Assembly (NCBI RefSeq): GCF_900100115.1
Contig: NZ_FNKL01000004.1
Coordinates: forward strand, 124,001 to 188,000
Direction of reading: 5' to 3'
Length of the DNA stretch: 64,000 bases
DNA from: Chryseobacterium soldanellicola
GTDB lineage: Bacteria; Bacteroidota; Bacteroidia; Flavobacteriales; Weeksellaceae
In this document: one piece after another, positions 1 through 6,908 of the stretch
Position numbering within the stretch: position 1 is the first letter of the stretch
Layout: every line of letters begins with the position of its first letter
The notes under the pieces: model-generated
The model's database searches: none
What the model saw: only the letters and a program-made list of their open reading frames with translations
Told to the model about the DNA's origin: nothing
Made by a program: the position numbers and the translations under genes

Positions 1-1331
1 CCATAATAATATGGAATGTTTGTTTCTTTCGAAAGAAATAGTCGTGCCGTAGAAATAATTTCCGAACTTAGCTTGTCTTCAAGTTCCTCTGATGTCATGG
101 GGAAATCAAAACTCAGCTGTTGTTTACCTAACGATCTGTAAATTAGAATTTCAGCAGCAGCAATCTTTATAGCTCTTTGATATTCACTGTCTGAATAAGC
201 TGTAAGATATTGTATCCACTGAGAGAATTTCGTGTTAAATTTTGATATTTCTTCAAGGCTTTCCAACTTATTGTGGATGTATAAAGATAAGGTTTCTTTG
301 TGCTCTTCTTCATTCAAGTCTGCAAGAAGATAGTTCTGGAAAGAAGAAACATCATCAGTAGATATACTTGCCCGTTTATCAGATATATTTCCTAAAATCT
401 TTTCAAATTTACCCGCGTGTTTTCTCCAAAAATTTTCGAGATTAATTTCATTATAATCCCTTCCTTCAAATGACCCAAGATTTTCTACAGGTTCAAGTGC
501 TTCGAGTCTTTCAGAAATCCAGATTGTAAAATTGCTCCTTTTTTCTGCAAGATATTTTTTTAGAATAAGTCTTTGATTGGTAGTAAATTTATGAGCATCA
601 TCAAGTACGAAAAGAATCTTCTCAAAAAATTCTTTTCCATCAACTTTAAGATTATTTGGATTTAAAATTTCAAGAGCAAAAAGTTCGTCGTTACCTTCTA
701 CTTCATTTTCCTTGATAGGTAGGAAACTGTCTATTGTTTTATATATTGCTCTTTCAATACCTGATGCCCAGTCGTAAAGCTGCTTTCCGGTACATGGTAC
801 GACAAGGCTGCGGAAATAATTATGTGCATTGTCATATGTAAAATCAATACAGTTTAAATCATCTGGAAACTTTTTGTCTTTTAAGATGCAGATGTTTCGA
901 AGAGTTGCAAGTATAATCCTAGAATTTAACAGGGAAAAAAATAATCTATTTTTCAGAGCATCAGAAATATTAAGCTCCTCTAGCACTTCATAATTTCTTG
1001 TACACTGAAGAACTACCCCAAGCGCTTTAATGCCTTGGTCATCGATTGCATCTATTTTTTTGAGTGAGTTAAACAACTCTCTGTAATCAGGAGCTGATTT
1101 CGCATTTAAAAGTATTTTCAATGAAGAAGGTTCAAAAACTCTTATTAGAGAGGATTTTCCTGCGCCCGGTGAGCTATGTACATATACAACATGTTCCCAT
1201 AATTTAGATTGCTGGTTAGCTTCTTCCAACGATTCTAGAACTAACGGACTGAACAATTTCAAGAATCCTGCATCTGAATCAATTTTTTCAGTTGCCCTTA
1301 TCTTAAATGGATTTCTTAATTTAGTACTCAT
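1..1331 (-). CDS. ORC/CDC6-type AAA+ ATPase, partial at the window edge
   Basis: The frame is open from an ATG at 1331 to the first base of the window, giving about 443 residues without the C-terminus. A P-loop is visible at residues 55-61 (PGAGKSS), preceded by a hydrophobic strand, and a Walker B-like VLDDAH at residues 242-247. This layout fits the ORC/CDC6-like AAA ATPases annotated in bacterial conflict operons. The start lies one base after the stop of the phosphoribosyltransferase-like gene, so the two are almost certainly translated from one message. I infer that it is the NTP-driven sensor or regulator of the operon. The exact ATPase family is a judgement from motifs and operon company, not from a search. 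Confidence 0.72.
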   Translation of the reverse strand, partial: MSTKLRNPFKIRATEKIDSDAGFLKLFSPLVLESLEEANQQSKLWEHVVYVHSSPGAGKSSLIRVFEPSSLKILLNAKSAPDYRELFNSLKKIDAIDDQGIKALGVVLQCTRNYEVLEELNISDALKNRLFFSLLNSRIILATLRNICILKDKKFPDDLNCIDFTYDNAHNYFRSLVVPCTGKQLYDWASGIERAIYKTIDSFLPIKENEVEGNDELFALEILNPNNLKVDGKEFFEKILFVLDDAHKFTTNQRLILKKYLAEKRSNFTIWISERLEALEPVENLGSFEGRDYNEINLENFWRKHAGKFEKILGNISDKRASISTDDVSSFQNYLLADLNEEEHKETLSLYIHNKLESLEEISKFNTKFSQWIQYLTAYSDSEYQRAIKIAAAEILIYRSLGKQQLSFDFPMTSEELEDKLSSEIISTARLFLSKETNIPYYY

Positions 1332-1332
1332 T

Positions 1333-2421
1333 TTATTTATGTCTTGTTACACGTGGAAATAAACCAATCCTATTCTTTTTGGTCCACCATAATAGGGGTA
1401 GTGAGTTATTTGGTGTATTATGAACTAAGATTAAAGGAAGTGCGCACTCATTGTAACCTAAAAAGTGCTTTTCGTGTTTAGCTTTTACAAAATGTTCATC
1501 AATTATATCGGATGTAACATATTTTTCAGAAAGTTCGTAAAATTCTTTGTCTTTAATCTGATCAATTTTGACATCATTCTCAATTGTCTGAATAACTTCG
1601 ATTTTATAATTAAAGTTAAAATTATTTTCATCTCTCCATTTTAAAATTTCAGCATTCAATTTGTCAATGGCCTCCTCGGTAGCAATGTAGAATATTATTC
1701 TAACGTCAATTCGAGTAGTCATATCTATTAATTTGTGCAGATGGCTATCGTGCTTAGGTTGAAAAATATCACGTAAGGTTTTAAATATTTTTCCCTTATA
1801 TGAGTTGTCAGCTTCAATCCTAAAGTAACTTGTTCCACTTGCGGTAAAGTCATCAACTAAAAATATTGTATTGTATGCGGAATTGGGATATTTCTTATGA
1901 AGTTCTTTTAGCATGTCGGTAACTTTATCCTCATTTATTTGATATGTGGGAATAACTTGTTCGTTATCTAGACCGCAATATCTGCGTAGTTGATCTATCC
2001 TTGACCCATCGCTAAGTCCGATGAATAAACTTGTTCTCATAAGTTCATTATACTCGTCGCTGTCAACAATTCTTTTTTTAAGATACGGGCTTATATTAAG
2101 TTTAGTCGCAGTTTTGGAGATAAGAAACGGATTGATTTTATCGCTAAATGTAGTATTAACCAAATGCAACATTTGATCATTAGAAATAAAAATAAGTTTA
2201 TCTTTTAAAAAGGTATATGCAATTTCTCGCTCGCTTAATGTTTCAAATTGTTTTAGCCATTTTACTAAACTTTCGATGAACCTTGTTCCAATTGAAAATT
2301 GTTGATATTCGTTATATTTGAAGGTCGATAAAGATTGAAGTAAGGGACGTTCTACACGAATCTGTGTATTGTCCCATTGCATTATTTCTATCAATAACCG
2401 CTCAGCTAAAGCTGTTCTCAT
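1333..2421 (-). CDS. Phosphoribosyltransferase-like protein (PRTase-CE type)
   Basis: A 362-residue protein with no signal peptide or membrane segment. Residues 186-198 read FLVDDFTASGTSY, which matches the PRPP-binding signature of type I phosphoribosyltransferases: two acidic residues followed by a TxxGT turn. The rest is unlike housekeeping phosphoribosyltransferases and has long helical flanks. Stand-alone PRTase-like proteins paired with ORC/CDC6 ATPases are known as predicted conflict-system components, so I use that name. Four bases separate it from the upstream SIS-HAD gene and one from the ATPase gene. The substrate is unknown. A role in making or sensing a nucleotide-like signal is inference. 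Confidence 0.68.
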   Translation of the reverse strand: MRTALAERLLIEIMQWDNTQIRVERPLLQSLSTFKYNEYQQFSIGTRFIESLVKWLKQFETLSEREIAYTFLKDKLIFISNDQMLHLVNTTFSDKINPFLISKTATKLNISPYLKKRIVDSDEYNELMRTSLFIGLSDGSRIDQLRRYCGLDNEQVIPTYQINEDKVTDMLKELHKKYPNSAYNTIFLVDDFTASGTSYFRIEADNSYKGKIFKTLRDIFQPKHDSHLHKLIDMTTRIDVRIIFYIATEEAIDKLNAEILKWRDENNFNFNYKIEVIQTIENDVKIDQIKDKEFYELSEKYVTSDIIDEHFVKAKHEKHFLGYNECALPLILVHNTPNNSLPLLWWTKKNRIGLFPRVTRHK

Positions 2422-2425
2422 AGTG

Positions 2426-4318
2426 CTAAAATTTGATTTTAAATAATGATTTTTCTACTGGTGTGATAGCGTTAAAATATTCCAATGTTGCTTCAACACA
2501 TTTTATTCCTTTTGAAGCAAGATTCCAGCAAGAATGCGGATCATTAGATACCTTATCAACACTTAAAGAGAATTCGTTTGACAGCAACTGGTAATCGTTC
2601 CCTGGATATTTTCCACGATCTCCGATGCATAAATAAGAGAACCCTAAACCAAAATGTTCGTCGCAATAATCAAAAATTAAGTTTTTAGAAGTATTCGCAG
2701 AAATGATATCTATCGAATGACTAGATTCCAATATTTGGATTCTAAATTTGAACTTATTATACAATAAGTCCAAAAGGACTGACTTCACTATTTTGGACTC
2801 CTTTTTATCTTTTACAATTACTGTAACCTGCCCCTGTCTAATATCAATATTAATATATTCTGATACTAAAGGTTCTGCAAGTAATGTCTTCTCTATTTCA
2901 TGAAATAGAGGCTCTGAATTATCTTTAATAGGCATCGAATTGTTTTCCAATGATGAGATTTGAGCACCATTGTAGTATCCAATAATCAAATTCTGCCAAT
3001 ATTTTTTTTCCACAAATTTTTGGAGTTCTACTCTAACAGACTTACCTCTCCCTGTCACGATTCCAATTACAATGCCTTGCGACAGAAAGAAATTTAACTT
3101 TTCTATTATTTCTACGCGAGGAGCTACAAATCGTTCTTCTGCAGAACATAGAGTACCATCATAATCTAAAAAGATTCCTCTAAATTTCGTGGAGTTGATT
3201 TTTTTTCTAAATCTTTCATATGCATCCTTCCAGAGTAAAAATGACTTTTCATCATCAAGAAAACCAAGATTTCCATATTTTCTCATGACTGCATTCTTTA
3301 ATTTTGCAGAAGTCCCGGCGTTTTCACGGAAGAGCTTTGAATATTTTAAATTATATAAACTACTTCCATATGGTGGTACTCCTGGTCTTCCCGGATCAAT
3401 CCCTTTCGTTTTGCCTACTTCCTTTACTAGATAAAACGACTTTACTAAAAGCTCAAGACTTGCATTCCCCATTTTTTCCTCTGATTTAATGAGCAGTTTT
3501 GGAATTTCGGAAGGTAATAGATCCAATGTTTTTTGAGCTATCTCTTCTTCATCTTTTGAAATAATTGCCACAATTGCAGATTGAATTTTCTTTTTGTCAA
3601 ACCAGTTATGCCTTCCATGACCAAAGTTTCGATAGTCGGACAGAAGTACATTTCCAATCCCACTCTCTGAAAATTTTGATTCTAAATCAATAGCAACTGG
3701 CTTACCCCAACCGCCGTATAAAACAACTATAGTAAATTCTTCATACAATTGGTCTGTAAATGATATAACGCTGCGAATAAAATCATTATCAGGTATTAGG
3801 TTGCTAAGTGATGGTTTATCATTGTAAATCCTCGATACTAATGTAAAGTATGCAACCAATGAATTTGTTGCAAGAAATCCATCTTGACCAGCTGGATTAT
3901 CAAAATCAAGAATTTTGCTAATACTATATTTTTTACTTTTATTAGCTAAAGGAGAATTTTTCTTCAGGATTAAACTAAAAATAAAATTTGGCTCTAACGA
4001 AACTGCAGTGTCAAAGGCTAATAAAATGTCAGAATTTTTACCACTTGCGCTAATAAACGCTACGTTTGAATTTTTATTAACTGCTTTTTTTGAATATTGC
4101 AACTCCAAAGGAGTGATATCCGACGCAATTAATCCTTGTTCCTGGTGATATAGTGTAAAAAGGGCGCACGCACTCGATGATCCACCAGAGCCTATTATAA
4201 ATAGAGGTTTTTCGCACAATACATTAGTATAATCTTCTAAATTTTCTATTTCAACATCTAACGCCCAATGATATGTGTTGTTAATTCTTAATAGTTCTTC
4301 GCTGTACGGTTTTCCCAT
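2426..4318 (-). CDS. SIS-domain / HAD-hydrolase fusion protein
   Basis: This 630-residue protein joins two enzyme-like domains. The N-terminal ~340 residues look like a GlmS-type sugar isomerase (SIS) fold: a glycine/serine phosphosugar loop (IIGSGGSSSACAL near residue 43), a second loop SASGKNSD, and a late LESKFSESG segment like the GlmS E-x-K region. The C-terminal part is a HAD phosphatase with motif I DYDGT (Asp385 and Asp387), motif II VTGRG and motif IV GDRGKYPGND. The order suggests binding or isomerising a phosphosugar and then dephosphorylating it. It sits four bases upstream of the PRTase-like gene, and about 200 bases separate it from the HIT gene, where a second promoter could lie. 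Substrate and partners are unknown. Confidence 0.7.
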   Translation of the reverse strand: MGKPYSEELLRINNTYHWALDVEIENLEDYTNVLCEKPLFIIGSGGSSSACALFTLYHQEQGLIASDITPLELQYSKKAVNKNSNVAFISASGKNSDILLAFDTAVSLEPNFIFSLILKKNSPLANKSKKYSISKILDFDNPAGQDGFLATNSLVAYFTLVSRIYNDKPSLSNLIPDNDFIRSVISFTDQLYEEFTIVVLYGGWGKPVAIDLESKFSESGIGNVLLSDYRNFGHGRHNWFDKKKIQSAIVAIISKDEEEIAQKTLDLLPSEIPKLLIKSEEKMGNASLELLVKSFYLVKEVGKTKGIDPGRPGVPPYGSSLYNLKYSKLFRENAGTSAKLKNAVMRKYGNLGFLDDEKSFLLWKDAYERFRKKINSTKFRGIFLDYDGTLCSAEERFVAPRVEIIEKLNFFLSQGIVIGIVTGRGKSVRVELQKFVEKKYWQNLIIGYYNGAQISSLENNSMPIKDNSEPLFHEIEKTLLAEPLVSEYINIDIRQGQVTVIVKDKKESKIVKSVLLDLLYNKFKFRIQILESSHSIDIISANTSKNLIFDYCDEHFGLGFSYLCIGDRGKYPGNDYQLLSNEFSLSVDKVSNDPHSCWNLASKGIKCVEATLEYFNAITPVEKSLFKIKF

Positions 4319-4523
4319 TGTTAAAAATATGAAATAAGTTTAATTACTTTATTAAGCGTAATAAGCAGTTCTCAAATTTACAGAATTAATTGGAAATCCG
4401 TTTGCTTTCGGTATCATAGCTGACCAAATAAATTGATTGTTAATAAAAGTAAAGGTAAACAGGTTTTAAATCATGAAATTATGCTTTTCCGTAATAACAA
4501 AAAAAAATCTAAGTAACTAAATT

Positions 4524-4889
4524 CTAATAACTTCCCTTACTCGGAATAACGTGGCGAACACCACCTCTTGGATTTTCCATATCTCCTTTGTATCTTGGAA
4601 TTAGATGGCAATGGAAATGAAAAACTGTTTGTCCTGCGTCAACTCCGCAATTCATTCCTATATTGTATGCGTCGGCCTGATGTTTAGCTAAGATAAGTTC
4701 TTTAGCTTTTTCAATCATTTTTGGGAGGTCATTTTTCTCTTCATCTGTAAGTTCAAAAAAATCCTTTCTAATTTCGTTTGAAATTATTAATAAATGACCT
4801 GGGGACACAGGAAAACCATCTTCTATTATGAAGAAATATTTTCCTTTGTATAAAATTCTATCGTTAGATATTGTGGTGAAATCTTTCAT
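4524..4889 (-). CDS. HIT-family nucleotide hydrolase/transferase
   Basis: A 121-residue cytosolic protein of normal HIT size. The catalytic histidine triad is intact as HFHCH at residues 91-95, followed by LIPRYKGD, as in diadenosine-tetraphosphate hydrolase-like HIT proteins. The upstream segment GFPVSPGHLLIISN also matches the family. The start codon overlaps the stop of the HNH gene by one base (TAATG), so the two are translationally coupled. HIT proteins hydrolyse AMP-linked compounds. In this operon it may process a nucleotide made by its neighbours, which is inference. Confidence 0.85.
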   Translation of the reverse strand: MKDFTTISNDRILYKGKYFFIIEDGFPVSPGHLLIISNEIRKDFFELTDEEKNDLPKMIEKAKELILAKHQADAYNIGMNCGVDAGQTVFHFHCHLIPRYKGDMENPRGGVRHVIPSKGSY

Positions 4890-5917
4890 TAGAAAAGAGG
4901 TTGGAGTTCAATTATAGGTTTCCATTTTTGAAGCGATAAATTTACTGATAAATCGTACTGCTTTTGTAAGAAACGTTTTCTGTCTGATGAAGTTCTTCCA
5001 GTCTGATTTACTATTGTTTCTCCCAAGGGATGTTTGCTTGCAATGTAGAATTCATTTCTAGTGTGTAGCCTTTCCAAGTATTTTATTTCGGGAATTTTTG
5101 CACTCTTCGAAAGATTTACAAATTTATCCGATAAAACCAAATTCCAGATTCCATTTACATTTGCACCCGATTCATTTATCTTGGTTTTATGAACATGAGG
5201 GAAAAAATGGTCGATCGCGCACAAATTCTCATCTCCCGAGTTTATTGAAATATCCTGAAAAGAATAGAAGCATTTACCTTTCTGATATCCATTTAACGAA
5301 GCTTTTGCAGAGGAGATATCTTTTCTTCTCATAAAATCACTTTCAATAAATAGCGTCTGCAAATCTTCATCAATTTTTACCTCAAGTAGATTTGGGTTTA
5401 CTTTTAGGTTCCAAGCAGTTTCTACAAGATTCCATCTTGCTTCTACCTCTTCATTGAAATTGGTAAATTGAATACTTTCCTTGAGGTTCAACAATTCATC
5501 TCTTAATACAATCTTTTTGTTGGCTCCGTTGTAATCTTTTTCGTAAAATTTGTTTGCGATAATCCCTCCATTTACATTTTGAAACGCATCAACAACATTT
5601 ACAAATCCATATTTTTCCGTAACATTTAGCAGATTATCATAATCAATATCGCCATTGTTGTATTTTCGACAAGCATTTAAAAATGTACTAGAATGAGAGT
5701 TTCCTTGTTTATCGTTTTTTTTGAGATGTTCTAAAATGCTATTTACAAAAAGCGGCGAGATTTCTTTAAGTGAAAAAGTGTTTGTTTCTTTCGAAGCTAA
5801 TTCTAAAAGTATTTTCCCAAAGGCAAATTTATATGTCGCAGAATTCTTCCCAAACAATATAATTGCCCTCCATTGTGATTCTAAACTTGGGTCATTTTCT
5901 TGGAAATTTAGGCACAT
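4889..5917 (-). CDS. HNH-endonuclease-domain protein
   Basis: A 342-residue protein. The nuclease core is in the C-terminal third: residues 233-240 read CAIDHFFP, followed by an IWNLVLSD strand and a VNLSKSAKIP segment. This is the arrangement of HNH nucleases whose metal site starts with an Asp-His pair (Asp236-His237). The first ~220 residues are charged and helical with no recognised domain and could bind a substrate or partner. It follows the HTH gene after 40 bases and overlaps the HIT gene. I infer that it is the nucleic-acid-cutting effector of this putative defence operon. No methyltransferase gene is nearby, so this is not an ordinary restriction-modification pair. Confidence 0.75.
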   Translation of the reverse strand: MCLNFQENDPSLESQWRAIILFGKNSATYKFAFGKILLELASKETNTFSLKEISPLFVNSILEHLKKNDKQGNSHSSTFLNACRKYNNGDIDYDNLLNVTEKYGFVNVVDAFQNVNGGIIANKFYEKDYNGANKKIVLRDELLNLKESIQFTNFNEEVEARWNLVETAWNLKVNPNLLEVKIDEDLQTLFIESDFMRRKDISSAKASLNGYQKGKCFYSFQDISINSGDENLCAIDHFFPHVHKTKINESGANVNGIWNLVLSDKFVNLSKSAKIPEIKYLERLHTRNEFYIASKHPLGETIVNQTGRTSSDRKRFLQKQYDLSVNLSLQKWKPIIELQPLF

Positions 5918-5957
5918 TTGTGGAATGAATTTGCACTTTGAGTTGACTCAACTCTCA

Positions 5958-6245
5958 TCAGGATTTTTTCTCTATTTCAATTTCTTTTACAAAATCATAT
6001 TTATCTTCACGTATAGGACTATCCGGAAGAAAATCCTTGATTGAACATCCAAGAGCAATAGCTATCAAATTTAAACTTTTGACATTGTATTTTGCAGTTT
6101 TTGATTGCGCTTCTATATCTGAAATATAACTTGTGCTTTTTCCAATAGCTAACGATAGAGAAGTTTGGCTTATACCTTTTTCTTCTCTGATGTCTCTAAT
6201 TTTTGTAATAATATAACGTTCTATCTCGTCTAAGGTATCGTGCAT
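5958..6245 (-). CDS. Small XRE-family HTH regulator (controller-protein-like)
   Basis: A 95-residue protein whose middle (residues ~16-70) is a lambda-repressor-type helix-turn-helix: IREEKGISQTSLSLAIGKSTSYISDIE, here cut only by position for reference to residues 19-45, then a dimerisation-like tail with LNLIAIALGCSIKDFL. It resembles controller (C) proteins of restriction-modification loci in size and fold. It is the first gene of the leftward operon. A perfect palindrome with a GACT...AGTC core lies 36-49 bases upstream of its start, which suits autoregulation. It may also control the rightward transcript that begins near 6327. Both regulatory roles are inferred from position. Confidence 0.8.
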   Translation of the reverse strand: MHDTLDEIERYIITKIRDIREEKGISQTSLSLAIGKSTSYISDIEAQSKTAKYNVKSLNLIAIALGCSIKDFLPDSPIREDKYDFVKEIEIEKKS

Positions 6246-6280
6246 ATAACAAATTGATGCAAAATCACAATAAAAAACTA

Positions 6281-6294
6281 AGGACTATAGTCCT
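6281..6294. promoter_or_regulatory. Perfect 14-bp palindrome, probable operator of the HTH regulator
   Basis: The sequence AGGACTATAGTCCT is its own reverse complement. The core GACTATAGTC resembles the GACT-spacer-AGTC C-boxes bound by controller proteins of restriction-modification systems. It lies upstream of the divergent HTH gene and just ahead of a rightward TAnnTTTG element (6313-6320), so one bound dimer could act on both directions. The binding partner is inferred. Confidence 0.6.
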
Positions 6295-6312
6295 GTATTT
6301 AGAAAATTGTTT

Positions 6313-6320
6313 TATATTTG
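6313..6320 (+). promoter_or_regulatory. Candidate -7 element (TATATTTG) of a rightward promoter
   Basis: TATATTTG fits the Bacteroidota -7 consensus TAnnTTTG exactly. There is no good TTG at the expected -33 distance. That place is occupied by the 14-bp palindrome at 6281-6294, as would be expected for an activated or regulated promoter. Transcription would start near 6327 and read into the hairpin-rich region ahead of susC. Confidence 0.4.
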
Positions 6321-6389
6321 GAAAAGATTATTTATTAAAGTAATTTTGCGATACTTCAAAGAAATTAAGAAGCTATTGCTTAGAATCTT

Positions 6390-6498
6390 GCTTTTGAAAA
6401 CTGGTAATTTTTAATTGAGACAAGAGGATAAGTATTAAGCTCACGACCTAGGCGTGAGCTCTCTTATCTGTCTCATGGTATACCAGTGCCTCAAAAGC
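6390..6498 (+). ncRNA. Long extended hairpin, candidate structured RNA
   Basis: Five consecutive segments pair in nested order: 6390-6397 with 6491-6498 (GCTTTTGA/TCAAAAGC), 6400-6406 with 6481-6487 (ACTGGTA/TACCAGT), 6417-6422 with 6469-6474 (GAGACA/TGTCTC), 6427-6432 with 6463-6468 (GATAAG/CTTATC) and 6438-6445 with 6453-6460 (AGCTCACG/CGTGAGCT). That is 35 Watson-Crick pairs in 109 nt, closed by a 7-nt loop (ACCTAGG). Such nesting is very unlikely by chance. I recognise no known RNA family. It could be a stand-alone small RNA, part of the susC leader, or a DNA-level hairpin. The strand is chosen from the upstream promoter candidate. Confidence 0.5.
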
Positions 6499-6876
6499 TG
6501 ATTTGTAGAGTTTCACGCCGTTTTTATTCTCAATGCTGTCCGCTTTTCTCTACAATTAAAACTAAGCCGCTTCCTCAAGATATAGTATCAGACTGCACGA
6601 TACAATGGGGTGTACAACTCATTGCGGCTTTAAAGCTTACACGGGACACAAATTTCATTCATATTAATTTTTTAAGATGTGCTGGGGCAGGAGGTTTTGC
6701 TATGTCTTTAATGAGACTTCCTCCTGAGCATCATCGCAGTAAACTATGTCTATGCTAAAAATAAAACTGAATTTTTAAGGAACAGAAAGTGTAAAGAAGA
6801 ACTAACCATAGAAACAAGAAAGCCCTCTTCTTAGCACTATAAGTATTGTGGAATTTACGCAGTGCAGAAGAGAGCC
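6499..6876 (+). other. Hairpin-rich leader region upstream of susC
   Basis: No convincing gene lies here; a 90-codon frame at 6486-6758 looks accidental. Several further inverted repeats follow the long hairpin. TTGTAGAG (6503-6510) pairs with CTCTACAA (6548-6555). AAGCCGC (6564-6570) pairs with GCGGCTT (6624-6630), enclosing GTATC/GATAC. CAGGAGG (6688-6694) pairs with CCTCCTG (6720-6726), enclosing GTCT/AGAC. CTCTTCT...GCACT (from 6825) pairs with AGTGC-AGAAGAG (6861-6872). The last stem ends just before the susC start and could work as an attenuator. This would be a long structured 5' leader or several small RNAs. Confidence 0.4.
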
Positions 6877-6908
6877 TAAAATTTAACGAATTAAATCTAT
6901 TCAAAAGT

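Noticed and set aside
5958-6245. Reading the HTH/HNH genes as a classic restriction-modification system
   Set aside because: The regulator and palindrome look like a controller system, but no DNA methyltransferase is encoded nearby; the only methylase is 50 kb away in the transfer operon.
6486-6758. 90-codon rightward frame in the region before susC
   Set aside because: It overlaps several perfect hairpins, its product resembles nothing I know, and its composition fits chance translation of structured non-coding DNA.
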